Positions 1-10,913 of a DNA stretch of 52,500 nucleotides are shown here, piece after piece. Position numbers and translations under genes: made by a program. The notes beneath the pieces are model-generated. The model saw only the letters and a program-made list of their open reading frames with translations, did no database searches and was not told the origin of the DNA. The stretch is from Prorocentrum cordatum (Eukaryota; Sar; Dinophyceae; Prorocentrales; Prorocentraceae), in NCBI GenBank assembly GCA_963575745.1, contig CAUYUJ010000882.1, positions 1-52,500 on the forward strand, in the 5' to 3' direction. Each line of letters starts with the position of its first letter. The stretch's first letter is position 1.

Positions 1-42
1 CTCCTCCTCCTCCTCCTCCTCCTCCTCCTCCTCCTCCTCCTC
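1..42 (+). repeat. (CTC)n microsatellite at window edge
   Basis: A pure CTC tract cut by the window start. It is the first of many CTC/GAG tracts in the window and adjoins a reverse-oriented copy of the composite repeat described at 60-500. Confidence 0.95.
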
Positions 43-59
43 CACAAGGCTGGACGTTT

Positions 60-500
60 GGTGAACAAGCTTCAAGAAGTCTTAGGGGAAAACGCCACTG
101 TGGGAAGGAACCGCCCGCCATCCGAAATCTCAGGCGAGAGCCCCGTTAGATAAGAAACTGCTTTCCGTCCGTGTGACTGGCATAGAATGTTTGAGATGAA
201 CGTGCGCGGTGCTGAAATGAGAAGCCCGTTTTGAAGACGAGTGGCCCTCCATCCGTGTAACTGTTGGGCGTCTTTGAGACAAGAGTGCGTGTGTCTAAAC
301 AAACCCCATGTTGAAAACGGCCAGCCCTCCTCCCCAAATCCGTGCAGCGACTTAAGACGAATGCGCGCGGCGCCAAGGCGATAGCCCAGTTGTGAGAACG
401 ATCCGCCTTCCAGTCGTGTAACTGTTGGAGGCATCAGGCTTCAAGATCGCAAGCGAGGGAAGTCTCAGGCGAAGCGCCTGGCCCGCCCCAGCGACAAGTC
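60..500 (-). repeat. Composite dispersed repeat CR1, reverse copy
   Basis: Diverged tandem units of roughly 70-85 bases, each with a GCGCCGCGCAC-like core and a CTTCACGGATGGAGGGCGG-like segment, read on the minus strand. The end near 430-500 matches the head found at 1745, 4815 and 13260 (core CCTGTCGCACC). No convincing protein: the open frames follow the repeat and shift between copies. Confidence 0.7.
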
Positions 501-1262
501 CGGTGGCACGAAAGGGAGGAGATGTTTACAATGAAGCCGGGACGGAAGACGAGAGGAAGCGATGAGGACGAGGAAGATTCTGAGGATGAGGAGGGGGAGA
601 ACGACGACGAAGAGGAGTGGGGAGGAGGAGATGAGGAGGCCGTGGACGGCAGACGAAGGGGGCGGCCTTCTTTACCGTCGCTTCGCGGGGCGCTACTGTA
701 AGAAACGGGAAGGCATTCGTGCCCAGCCTGCACAGACTAAAGGACGGCACAGCTTATCCAGCCAAGAAGAACTGGTCCCCAGGCTCGACCTGGAGTGCTG
801 CCGATGCCGATTCGGTGGAGGAGGAAACCAACGAGACGAGCGCCATAGGGGGAGGGGGTGGCCAAAGATCCGACGTCGCAGTGGGTTCACCAGGCCATGG
901 AAATCCGCCCAAAACCAATCTCCAGGTCCCTCCTGGGCGCCGCCTGACTTGTTTTCGAGGCCTCGTCCTGCAGAGGGCGACGAAGAGCAACAGTCGCAGA
1001 GCACCAGCCAGAGAGAACCGTCCACAGAGCACCAGAGCTGGAGAGAGAAAACTGAGAAAATGAAACATCATACAGCACAAACGAGAGAGCATCACCCTAG
1101 ATCACCAGTGCGCGAGAGAGACAACGCAGCGAATGTGGCACCACGCTTCAGGGCCTGAGGATTGAACTGCGTGTGAGCGCGTCTGGCCGTGAACAAGGCT
1201 GGCTGCGAGAACGAGAGAGGGAAGAGCAGGACGGAGTGGGAGGCGAAAAGCGAGACACGGAT
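501..1262. other. No gene recognised; purine-rich start then unique sequence
   Basis: A GA-rich stretch (about 540-640) is followed by GC-rich sequence with no recognisable motif. Overlapping frames are open on both strands, but none shows domain-like composition. I see nothing functional here. Confidence 0.5.
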
Positions 1263-1439
1263 ACAGTGGAGGCCAGTCCACAAGAAACCTTCCGCAAGAA
1301 ACCCAACCCTGAGACCCCAGGACGTCCATGAATTTTTGGCGTGGGCACGTCACGCTTTCCATTGCAAAGCCATCGAATCCCAAGAAACCCAGGGCACCCT
1401 GGAGGCAAGCAGGGTGTGTCTTGGCATGAGCCTCCACTG
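1263..1439. mobile_element. Short inverted-end element family M1, copy 1
   Basis: A 177-base block starting ACAGTGGAGGC and ending GCCTCCACTG, so its ends are inverted repeats of about 10 bases. A second copy with the same ends and about 80 percent identity by eye lies at 10016-10191. It has no coding capacity. I could not identify a target-site duplication, so the exact ends are provisional. Confidence 0.65.
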
Positions 1440-1639
1440 AGAACAAGAACCCGAGCCCCGTGCTTGGCGCACGGGTGAAAAAAGTTGAAACGCCGGGCGC
1501 TGTCGGAAGGCACCTCTTCTGGGGCCGCAGCGGGCCACCGCGCCGAGCTTACCCCCCCGCAGCTCGCAGCTCGAAGGGCCACGGCCGCCTCGCCACCAGA
1601 GGGGGCCCTCGTCGTCCTCCACCCCCACCTCCCCCTCCT

Positions 1640-1735
1640 GCCCCGCCTCCTCCTCCTCCTCCTCCTCCTCCTCCTCCTCCTCCTCCTCCTCCTCCCCCTT
1701 CCCCTCCCCCTCCTCTGCCTCCGTCCCCCTCCCTC
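1640..1735 (+). repeat. (CTC)n microsatellite
   Basis: An interrupted CTC tract directly before a composite repeat head (CCTGTCGCACC at about 1751). The same order, CTC tract then CR1 head, recurs near 4750. Confidence 0.9.
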
Positions 1736-1739
1736 ATGG

Positions 1740-2560
1740 ACAACTCCTCCCTGTCGCACCCCGGGACGGGTCGGCAGGGCGGGCCAGGCGTTCGGCCGGA
1801 GGCTTCCTCGCCACTGAGGATCCTGAGGCTTGAACTTGGCAACAGCTTCACGGATGGAGGGCGGATCGTTCTCGAATGTGGCGCTCGCTTTGAGCGCCGC
1901 GCGCTGTCGTCTTATAAAAGTCTTTAGGAGCTGCTTCACAGAATGAGGGGGCGGGTGGTTTTCTTCAACATGTGGTTCTCGCATTAGCGCCGCGCACCTT
2001 CGTCTCAAAAGCGTACAAGAACTGCACAGACGGAGAGCGGGCCGTTTTCAAAATGTGGCTCTCGCCGTAGCGCCGCGCACATCTAAAAGTTTGCAAGAGC
2101 TTGACAGATGGAGGGCAAATCGTTTTCAACATATGGTTCTCGCATTAGCGTCGCGAACATTCATCTTTAAAGTGTGCACATGTTTCACGGGTGGAGGGCG
2201 ATCCCTTTTTCAAAACGCGGTTTGCAATTTAGCGCCGCGCACATTCGTTTCAGCAATTTACATACATTCCAAGGATCCTCATGATTTACATCACAGGAAC
2301 GGAGTATTGGCACGATTTAAGATAGATTGCCCAGGCGCGACAGTCACGTTTGTTCGCGGTGTTGGCGCCCCAGGACTGGCGTCCTGGCACGATTCAGAAT
2401 CGCCAGGTCGCAACAGTAATGTGAATTCGCGGAGTTGAAATCCCAGGAATGGTGTTCTGGCACGGTTGAAATTGTCAAACGGTTGTCTTCCAACGGGGCT
2501 CTCCCCGAGGAGCATATGAAAAGGGGATATTGGAGGGAGCGCAGCTTGCAACACACACAC
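1740..2560 (+). repeat. Composite dispersed repeat CR1, forward copy
   Basis: A head with CCTGTCGCACC is followed by about six diverged units of 70-85 bases with GCGCCGCGCAC cores, then a tail with units resembling GGAATGGTGTTCTGGCACG and a terminal block containing TTGGAGGGAGCGCA. A second long copy runs 13255-13870. No coding signal. A short (CA)n tract follows at about 2551-2568. Confidence 0.75.
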
Positions 2561-2569
2561 ACACACACA

Positions 2570-3110
2570 TAGTCAGACTCGTTCATACCCATACTCCCCC
2601 CCCCCATGATCTTCGCGATGTAGCAGGCTGTAGACTTGGGCGGCGATCAAAAACGGGTCTCAGGCGAAATGGCAGAGCGACATTACGCGGTGGCTTCCGC
2701 GGGCCGCAAGCGCGGCACGCTACGCTAGAGACGAGGGCGCTTACGCGCGACCTTACGCGGGAAGCTTGCGCGCCGATGTCGGCGCAAACGACCCCGTTGT
2801 TCTGCGTCGCTCGCTTGGGCACCCCAAGAGGGAGCCGCAGGCGGGTTAGGACGCTTGCCCGTGCGCGCCCCCCTATAAGAGCGATCGAGCGAGGCGTTAG
2901 GATGTGGGGATGTCTCGAGAGAGGCGTTTGCGTCGAGCCTGCGACGCCTCCCCTTATAAGAGCCCAATGATCACCGCGATGTTCCAGGCATGGCACGTGG
3001 GCGCCCCAAGGGGAGCCGCCTGAGGGCAGGGGCACGTGCTGAGTCTTTCTCGAGCTTGAGTCTGCTCGCACTCAGGAGTCCACGCCCACGTCAGGCAACG
3101 AGATGCACGT
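2570..3110. other. No gene recognised; weak internal duplication
   Basis: Unique-looking GC-rich sequence with a loosely repeated motif (CCCCCTATAAGAGCG near 2870 and CTCCCCTTATAAGAGCC near 2948). I see no supported gene, RNA or regulatory site. Confidence 0.4.
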
Positions 3111-3139
3111 TTGGGGGGGCCCCGCGCCGAACAATCCCA

Positions 3140-4545
3140 ATCCGTTGGAGGTCGGCGACGACGACGGCGACGACGGCGGCGACGACGACGACGCCGACGA
3201 CTACGACGGGGCCCCGCCAGCGGCGCGCCGCCACTGAGGGGAGGGCAGATCGCTCAGGTCGCGGCGTCGCGGTCGAGCCTCCTCGCGGCGACAGCCGCGA
3301 CGGCTGCTGAGCTGCCGTGTCCGCGACCCGCTGCTCTCTTCCGCGCCCTGCTTCTCGTGATGGTGACGATGGTGATGCTCCTGGTGATGATCATGTTGAT
3401 GCTGACGATGATTCATGGTGGTGGTGCTGGTAATGATGATGGTGATGATAGTGATGATGATCCTGATGATGAAGATGGTGGTGATGATGATGATCATCCT
3501 CGCCATCATCACTGTCGTCATCAGCGTCGTCACCGGGACAATCGTCATGGTGACTGTCATAGTGGTGATCAGCGTCGGCATCATGGTCATCGTCAGCATC
3601 ATCAGGGTCATCATCATCAGCATCATCAGCATCAGCATCCTCATCATCATCAGCATCATCAGCAGCAGCATCAGCATCATCAGCATCATCAGCAGCAGCG
3701 GTACCTTCACACTCACCATCACAATCCTCATCACAAGCATCAGCATCATCGTCATCATCATCATCACCAGCACCGTCATCCTAATCATCATCGACCCTGA
3801 TCTCTCCTCCTGCTCCCTCCTCCCTCCTCCTCCTCCGCCTCCGCTTCCTCCTCTCCCTCCTCATCATGCTCATCATGGTCATCATGATCTTCATCACGAT
3901 CATCACCAACAAACAGCAGCGTAATCATCATCAGCAGCATCATCATGAGCAGCAGCAACAGCAGCACAATCGTCATTAGCCTGATCAGCATCGTTCTAAC
4001 CATCATCAGATTCGCTTCCGACGTCATGATCATCGTCATCATCACCATCATCATCATCAGCCGCATCAGCATCATCAGCATCATCATCATGATCATCATC
4101 ACCACCATTAACACCACCACCATCATCATCACCATCATCACCATCACTATTATCATCATCATCATCATCAGCATCATCATCATCATCAGCAGCAGCAGCA
4201 TCCTCATCATCATCGTCATCATCATCAGCATCATCATCATTGCCGTCGTCGTCGTCAACCTCGTGCTTTCTCCTCCTCGTCCTGCTCCAACTCCTCCCCC
4301 TCCTCTCTCCTCCCTCCTCCCTCTTCCCTCCTCCTCCTGCTCCCTCCTCCTCCGCTTCCTTCTCCTCCTTCTCCTCCTTCTCCTCCACCTCCTGCTCACC
4401 ATGATCATCATGAGCATCATCATGAGCAGCAGCAGCATCATAATCATCATTTTAACCCTCACCAGAATCATCGTCGTCGTGGTCGTCGTCGTCATCGTCG
4501 TCGTTGCGGTGGTCGTAATCGTTGTCGTCGACGGCGGCGGCGGTG
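3140..4545 (+). repeat. Degenerate (CAT)n / (GAC)n trinucleotide tract
   Basis: About 1.4 kb of imperfect trinucleotides: GAC-rich at 3150-3200, then CAT/GAT/CAG from about 3355, interrupted by CTC-rich segments near 3800 and 4280-4400 and ending in GTC/GGC. The very long frames on both strands (His, Ile, Met or Asp-rich) are translations of the repeat, not proteins. Confidence 0.9.
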
Positions 4546-5355
4546 GCGGCAGCAGCATCAACCTTCTCTTCCTCCTGCAGCTCAGATCTGCCCTCCGCCC
4601 TCGAAGGTCGAGGAGGGCAATTGTTGAACTTGTCCTGAGGTCTCCAGGACGGTTTGGACCTCGTTTGAGCCCTCAGGAGCCTGAAGGGGCCTCACGAAGT
4701 CAGTCAGGACCCAGGGCGGCACTACCAACTTACCACCTCGCCATGATCCTTCTCGTCCTCGTCCTCCTCCTCCTCCTGCTCCTCCTCCTCCATCTTCTTT
4801 GCAAACAACTGCTCCCTGTCGCACCACTAGACGTGCCAGAAAGCCAGGCCGGACATTTCGCTTGAGACCCCGAAACATCAAAGTTCAACAGACACACGGA
4901 TGGAAGGCCATCAAAATCTAGACCGGGGCGGTCAAAAGCGGCTGACAACCCGAGTTCCAGCTAATTTCGAGTCTTACCTTTCCCGGACTCTTGGGGGCAT
5001 CTCTCCCTTCCGCAAGCTTCCGCCGGCGGAGCCGCCGTCGCTCTGCGTGCACCGCTGCCCGCAGGCCTTCGATCAGCTTCCGCCGGAGGCGACATGCCAC
5101 CCCCGTGATCCCTCGAAGCAGAGGCCCCTTCAGGAAGAGACCCTGGGCGCGACCAGCTGTTTATCGAACCTGCTTTGGGGGCGCAAGAGGACATACTAGT
5201 ACTCTGCGCTCCCTCTGGAGACGCACGTCCGAACCAAAAAGACATAGGAGACAAACATGTTGCAGTATTCAAGGGGCCCTGGGACACACAAAAAATTAGC
5301 CTGGCGAAGGACCCAACCATATGCAGTTGAGAGTACCGCAATTGTGAATATCTTC
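4546..5355. other. No gene recognised; CR1 head fragment inside
   Basis: A short CTC tract (about 4755-4798) precedes a lone CR1 head (4815-4870, core CCTGTCGCACC). The rest is unique and GC-rich with no supported coding signal. Confidence 0.45.
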
Positions 5356-5416
5356 TTCGGTGGCGCTCCCTATGGGGCCACGAGCCGTATGAGGGGTGTG
5401 CCGAAATGCGTGGCAG
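5356..5416 (+). repeat. Diverged outlying copy of the 90-bp satellite unit
   Basis: The block TTCGGTGGCGCTCCCTATGG to GGGGTGTGCCGAAATGCG matches most of the 90-base unit that starts 375 bases downstream, with scattered substitutions. It may be an ancestral single copy or a remnant of the array. Confidence 0.8.
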
Positions 5417-5730
5417 TGTACACAACACGAACGAAGACGATAGGTCCGAATATGAAAGCTTGAGCGCGTGCGAGTCGGATCGCGAGCGAGTCTGATTATG
5501 AATGAATCTGCGCGCGATTGATTCTATTCGCATGAATGCGTGCATGGATACGCCCAGTGTAAATGTATGTATACGACTGTGAACAGTTTGGGTCTGCGTG
5601 ACTCTCGGTACTCGTGACTCTGAGCGTCGCCTCTGCAGGGGGCTTCCCTGGGAACCCCGACGGCAGCGCCCGCGCGCCGCGACGCCCATGTCGGCACGCC
5701 ACACACCTGGTGTGCGGGACGCATGCGGAC

Positions 5731-7356
5731 GGCAGCACTGGGGCCTTCGGTGGAGCTCCCTGTGGGGCCACGAAACGTGTGAGGGGTGTGCCGAAATGGG
5801 TGTGCGGGACGCATGCGGACGGCAGCCATGGGGCCTTCGGTGGAGCTCCCTGTGGGGCCACGAAACGTGTGAGGGGTGTGCCGAAATGGGTGTGCGGGAC
5901 GCATGCGGACGGCAGCACTGGGGCCTTCGGTGGAGCTCCCTGTGGGGCCACGAAACGTGTGAGGGGTGTGCCGAAATGGGTGTGCGGGACGCATGCGGAC
6001 GGCAGCCATGGGGCCTTCGGTGGAGCTCCCTATGGGGCCACGAAACGTGTGAGGGGTGTGCCGAAATGGGTGTGCGGGACGCATGCGGACGGCAGCCACT
6101 GGGGCCTTCGGTGGAGCTCCCTATGGGGCCACGAAACGTGTGAGGGGTGTGCCGAAATGGGTGTGCGGGACGCATGCGGACGGCACGGCAGCACTGGGGC
6201 CTTCGGTGGAGCTCCCTGTGGGGCCACGAAACGTGTGAGGGGTGTGCCGAAATGGGTGTGCGGGACGCATGCGGACGGCAGCCATGGGGCCTTCGGTGGA
6301 GCTCCCTATGGGGCCACGAAACGTGTGAGGGGTGTGCCGAAATGGGTGTGCGGGACGCATGCGGACGGCAGCACTGGGGCCTTCGGTGGAGCTCCCTGTG
6401 GGGCCACGAAACGTGTGAGGGGTGTGCCGAAATGGGTGTGCGGGACGCATGCGGACGGCAGCCATGGGGCCTTCGGTGGAGCTCCCTGTGGGGCCACGAA
6501 ACGTGTGAGGGGTGTGCCGAAATGGGTGTGCGGGACGCATGCGGACGGCAGCACTGGGGCCTTCGGTGGAGCTCCCTGTGGGGCCACGAAACGTGTGAGG
6601 GGTGTGCCGAAATGGGTGTGCGGGACGCATGCGGACGGCAGCCATGGGGCCTTCGGTGGAGCTCCCTATGGGGCCACGAAACGTGTGAGGGGTGTGCCGA
6701 AATGGGTGTGCGGGACGCATGCGGACGGCAGCACTGGGGCCTTCGGTGGAGCTCCCTGTGGGGCCACGAAACGTGTGAGGGGTGTGCCGAAATGGGTGTG
6801 CGGGACGCATGCGGACGGCAGCCATGGGGCCTTCGGTGGAGCTCCCTATGGGGCCACGAAACGTGTGAGGGGTGTGCCGAAATGGGTGTGCGGGACGCAT
6901 GCGGACGGCAGCACTGGGGCCTTCGGTGGAGCTCCCTGTGGGGCCACGAAACGTGTGAGGGGTGTGCCGAAATGGGTGTGCGGGACGCATGCGGACGGCA
7001 GCCATGGGGCCTTCGGTGGAGCTCCCTATGGGGCCACGAAACGTGTGAGGGGTGTGCCGAAATGGGTGTGCGGGACGCATGCGGACGGCAGCACTGGGGC
7101 CTTCGGTGGAGCTCCCTATGGGGCCACGAAACGTGTGAGGGGTGTGCCGAAATGGGTGTGCGGGACGCATGCGGACGGCAGCCATGGGGCCTTCGGTGGA
7201 GCTCCCTGTGGGGCCACGAAACGTGTGAGGGGTGTGCCGAAATGGGTGTGCGGGACGCATGCGGACGGCAGCACTGGGGCCTTCGGTGGAGCTCCCTGTG
7301 GGGCCACGAAACGTGTGAGGGGTGTGCCGAAATGGGTGTGCGGGACGCATGCGGAC
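5731..7356 (+). repeat. 90-bp satellite, 18 units, two alternating unit types
   Basis: Eighteen nearly identical 90-base units. Units alternate between one with GGCAGCACTGGGG and one with GGCAGCCATGGGG, giving a 180-base higher-order repeat; a second variable site (CCCTGTGGGG or CCCTATGGGG) varies less regularly. The alternation breaks once: the units starting 6091 and 6187 are both ACTG-type and carry insertions of 1 and 5 bases, which together keep the three-base phase. Because 90 is a multiple of 3 and the unit lacks stops in five of six frames, several long frames cross it, including 4961-7465 on the minus strand and 5614-7704 on the plus strand. I regard these as repeat translations. Confidence 0.95.
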
Positions 7357-7482
7357 GGCAGCCGCGGAGGAGAGAGGAGAGGAGAAGGAGGAGAGGAGGT
7401 GGGACGCGGGGCGCTGTCTCTTCAAAACGAGGGCCCAACACCACAGGATGGTTGGGAAAATACACAAATTACCCCAGTGCGA

Positions 7483-8210
7483 CCCTACCTAGAAGTTAGA
7501 GCCCCTAGGAAAGCAGCAGTAGTTGCTATGCTATGCTATGCTATGATATGCCATGCTATGCTGCGCTATGCTGTACTATGCTATGCTATGCTGTGCTATG
7601 CTATGATGCGTTATGCTATGCTATGCTATGCTATGCTATGCTATGCTATGCTATGCTATGCTATGCTATGCTATGATATGGCATGCTGCGCTGTGTTATG
7701 CTAAGCTATGTTATGATATGATGTGGTTTGGTATGCTATGCTATGCTATGCTAAGCTAAGCTGCGCTATGCTATGCTATGCTATGCTATGCTATGCTGGG
7801 CTGTGCAATGATATGCTATGCTGCGCTATGTTATGCTACGCTATGTTGTGCTCTGGTATGCTAAAGATTGGCGAAGCTAAGATGAAGGTGGGCTAAGCTG
7901 AGATTACACCCATGCTATGATATGCGATGCTGCGCTATGCTATGCTATGCTATGCTGTGCTCTGCTATGCTAGAGCTCAGCGAAGATAAGGTGAAGGTAA
8001 GCTAAGCCAAGACAAAACTGAGGTAAGATGAAGCTAAGCTAAGGTAAGATGACATAAGCTAGGCTAAGATGAGATAAGCAACGCGAAGCTGAGGGAACGT
8101 CACTGGGGGAACCGCGGGGCGGATACTGGGGGAACCGCCCGGGGCGCGTTCCACTGCCCGGCCCTTTAAGCTACCGAGTAAGAACCCTTCTAGGCAGAGC
8201 CTAGGTAGGG
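7483..8210 (+). mobile_element. Inverted-end element E1 carrying (ATGCT)n and (CTAAG)n
   Basis: Starts CCCTACCTAG and ends CTAGGTAGGG, perfect 10-base inverted ends. The left edge (GTGCGACCCTACCTAG) and the right 110 bases (two ACTGGGGGAACCGC blocks, then AAGAACCCTTCTAGGCAGAG) match E2 at 10914-11646. The interior is a pentanucleotide array, ATGCT-type at about 7528-7975, drifting into CTAAG-type at about 7980-8085. It has no coding capacity. The total length (728) is close to that of E2 (about 733), although the left microsatellite differs. Confidence 0.7.
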
Positions 8211-8336
8211 AATAACCGGATTCCCCCTAGTTTCCCATCTGTTCTGGGCTTCTGTCTTCCCCACACTTCCCATATTTTCCCAGATTTTCTGGGGAATCGT
8301 CGATCGATTGTGTCTGCGTGCTTTTGTTCCCTCCTG
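8211..8336 (+). repeat. IR160 repeat, copy 1, left end missing
   Basis: From AATAACCGGATTCCC to TTCCCTCCTGA this matches the right four-fifths of the IR160 family (copies at 8482, 21369, 24350 and 25297). Its left end is absent exactly where E1 stops, suggesting E1 truncated or inserted into it. Confidence 0.7.
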
Positions 8337-8481
8337 ACGTATGTCACTGCCCGGGCGGCATGGCCAGAACGCGCCCGCCGCCGAGCAGCTGCCGACACAA
8401 GGAGCGCGGAGCGCGCGCGTCGCCCAAGGGGGGAGGCCGACGCCGCACGCGTGCGCGCCGAGGACATGTCTGTGAATGGGG

Positions 8482-8650
8482 CCCTGGGACACACAAAGAA
8501 ATACACACAGGCACGTAACAGGATTCCCGACCTTTTCCCAGATGGTCTGGGTTTCTGTCCTCCCCACCACTTCCCATAGTTTCCCATAAAATTCCTGGGG
8601 AATCGACGAGGAGTTGTGTCTCTGTGTGGTTCTCTTCTCTTCGCGCGGCC
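8482..8650 (+). repeat. IR160 foldback repeat, copy 2
   Basis: Begins CTGGGACACACAAAGAAATA and ends near GTCTCTGTGTGGTTCTC. In the family the first 27 bases and the reverse complement of the last 27 resemble each other (GGGACACACAAA versus GGGAAAGAAACACAC), so the unit is a loose foldback. All five copies lie in the same orientation. Confidence 0.7.
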
Positions 8651-8995
8651 CGCCTGGCTCTTCACCGGAAGAGGCTCGCTCTCCACCCGCAGACCCAAAA
8701 AAGTGTGTTTCTCTTCCTCCCGAATGCTTGGGTGATGCCGATGTTTCTGGCGGCGAGCGACGGAGGGGGGGGGAAGCGAGACCGGGCGGGCGCTCTCAGA
8801 AGGCTCGGAAGCCTCCCCCGGCCTGCTGCGGAGCTTCATAAGCCTTCCCCGAAGACGAGAAAAGCTTCTCAGAAGGCGCGGGGGCTTGTGAGAAGTCCCG
8901 CCGCCTTCTGAGAAGGCCTTCTCCTTCTCATTTCCCACCCTCGCTCGCCGCCGGTGTCTTGCCAGCCGGCACCCACCCGATCCTCATTACCCAGC

Positions 8996-9052
8996 GGAAC
9001 AGCTTGCCCCCGCGCTGCTTCTCGTCCGCGAGCGTGCGCACTACCTTCGCGG
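8996..9052 (-). CDS. Possible orphan mini-exon, unknown protein
   Basis: On the minus strand an AAG acceptor precedes a frame encoding VVRTLADEKQRGGKLFRW, followed at once by a GTAATGAGG donor. The composition is protein-like (charged and hydrophobic residues alternate), unlike surrounding repeat translations. I do not recognise a family. It lies about 6.5 kb downstream of the last kinase exon I can place, so it could be a later exon of that gene or part of another one. It is short enough to be chance. Confidence 0.25.
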
Positions 9053-9079
9053 TGGTGCGGGCCCGGGGGGGCGGCGCGG

Positions 9080-9320
9080 ACGAGGATGGGGAGGAGGACC
9101 ACGACGAGGAGGGGAGGAGGAAGAGGAAGGAGGAGGAGACGGAGAGAGGAGGAGGAGGAGGAGGAGGAGGAGGAGGAGGAGGAGGAGCAGGAGCAGGAGG
9201 AGGAGGATAAGGAGGAGGAGGGGGAGCAGAAGAAAGAGGATGGAGAAGGACCAGGAAGGAGGAGGAGGAGGAGGAGGAGGACGACAACGACGACGACGAG
9301 GAGGGGAGGAGATGGAGGGA
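9080..9320 (+). repeat. (GGA)n purine tract
   Basis: An imperfect GGA/GAC tract of about 240 bases. Opposite-strand Ser/Pro-rich frames are repeat translations. Confidence 0.9.
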
Positions 9321-10015
9321 TGGAGGAGGGGAACCCGTAGAGATCCTGGCGCATGGCGTCGCAACGGACGATGATGCCTCTTTTCGAGCCCCAGGACCCT
9401 CACGGATCGCTCGGGCTCGAAAAGATGTTTCGAGAAAATGGTGTCTAGGGCTCTGGTCGTGACTTCTTGTGATGTTGCAACTTCGCGGCGTCGGATCTCA
9501 GGTGAAGAGGAGCAGTAGCATCAGCAGCAGCATCAGCAGCAGCAGCAACAGCAGCATCAAGCACGAGGAGTGAGGGAGGACCTCATCGAAGGAGAATAAG
9601 AAATCGAAGCTGAAACGGGCCGATCCGCTCGCCAGCCGAACGAGCTGCGCGGCGCATCTAATGACAACAGCTGGATATGGACCAGACTGCTGTTTGTTGA
9701 ATTGCTTAACCTGCTGAATGTGGATCAACGTGGCGGTGCGAGGAGGAGGAGGAGGAGGAGGAGGAGGAGGAGAAGAACGACGAGGACCACTAGTAACCCA
9801 GCACACCTCACCGATGGCGCAACCCAAGACATCCGATGTCTGGAATTGTCGAAGGCGGTGCCCCCAGAAGTCCCGATCCTTTCCCACGGGCCGATTCTCC
9901 AGCGCGAAACACTGTCTGATCTGAAGGTCCCCGGGCCAAGCGAGGCCCCCCGAAGCCCAAAGGGCGGGCAAAATTTGCGTCGTGGTTTCGATCACGACGC
10001 GAGCACGTCTGGGAT
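9321..10015. other. No gene; short repeats and a diverged DR110 copy
   Basis: It contains a CAGCAG-rich patch (9510-9560), a GGA tract (9738-9770) and, at about 9838-9960, a diverged reverse copy of the DR110 dispersed repeat (CCCGATCCTTTCCC motif, then CCCCGGG). No supported coding sequence. Confidence 0.45.
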
Positions 10016-10191
10016 ACAGTGGAAGCTCGACCACAAGAAACTTCCCAAAAAACCCAACCCTGAGACCACAGGACGTCCATTTTTTTTGGTGTGCGAACGT
10101 CACGCTTTCCATCGCCAAACCATCGAAACCCAAGAAACCCAGGGCGCCCTGGATGCAAGCAGGGGTGTGTCTTGGCATGGGCCTCCACTGT
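10016..10191. mobile_element. Short inverted-end element family M1, copy 2
   Basis: Starts ACAGTGGAAGC and ends GGCCTCCACTGT. It shares the internal blocks CCCAACCCTGAGACC and CCAAGAAACCCAGGG with the copy at 1263-1439 in the same orientation. Confidence 0.65.
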
Positions 10192-10470
10192 ACGTCCCTT
10201 CCGTCCGATGCCACCTCCGAACGAGCACGACAACGGGCCTTCCCAGCCTCTGCACCGAGCGCCCGCCGGAACGGTAAGGGGCCCGCCCGTCCCGCCCCAC
10301 CAGGAATTCAAGATCAGGACCCTGGACGTACGTCTGTGCCCAGCGGCTCCCCAGCCTCGGGGTGCGTTCCAGCGGATGCGCCTCGGTGTCGGGAAGAAGG
10401 GGTTGGGAAGATGCAGGGTGCGACTGCGTAATGAACACCCTCAGCCTATGCGCCGCGATTGATGATATGA

Positions 10471-10727
10471 TCAGTTCTCCAAACCCCGTCCTTCCAACCC
10501 GATAGTTTTAACGAGAGCGTTGTAGGGGGCTCCCTGAAAATCCTGAACGGCCGCTGGAGACACGAAAAATTGCCCGATACCCTGCCATTGAAGATAACGA
10601 AGGGGGTTGCGCTCGCCCGCAGGCAAAAGCTGCATGTTTGCCTTCTTGGGAACGCACACTGCCCAAAACGACGGACGCGTGGCCCATCCTCTGCGCAGCT
10701 CTTCTGGCCTGACGGCCCCCGATGTTA
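10471..10727 (-). CDS. Possible orphan exon, unknown protein
   Basis: A minus-strand frame stays open for about 85 codons with balanced, non-repetitive composition, including ELRRGWATRPSFWAVCVPKK and YLQWQGIGQFFVSPAA. A TAG|G acceptor near 10728 could begin it, and it ends in TGA at 10471. The other minus frames and the plus frames look less protein-like. I recognise no family and see no partner exons, so it may be a gene relic, a real exon, or chance. It lies 190 bases upstream of element E2. Confidence 0.35.
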
Positions 10728-10913
10728 AGTTCTTCCTACATGTCCTGGAATGGAATGGTGAGGACTGGAATGGTGAGTCCGACGGCGACGCAGGAAGTGC
10801 GAGACCCGCGAAGGCTGGAGCGGCGAGGCCTCGACGGCCCCACCACCCGGAAGCGGCCCCAGGAGGACCAGACTGCGAGAGGCCGGTCGTTTTTTCAAGT
10901 TATCCCGGTGCGA

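Noticed and set aside
3111-4865. Long His-, Met-, Ile- or Asp-rich frames as proteins
   Set aside because: They follow the CAT/GAT trinucleotide tract in every frame and lack any non-repeat domain.
4961-7465. An 834-codon minus frame and a 696-codon plus frame as genes
   Set aside because: They are translations of the 90-bp satellite; similar frames are open on both strands and start and stop outside the array by chance.
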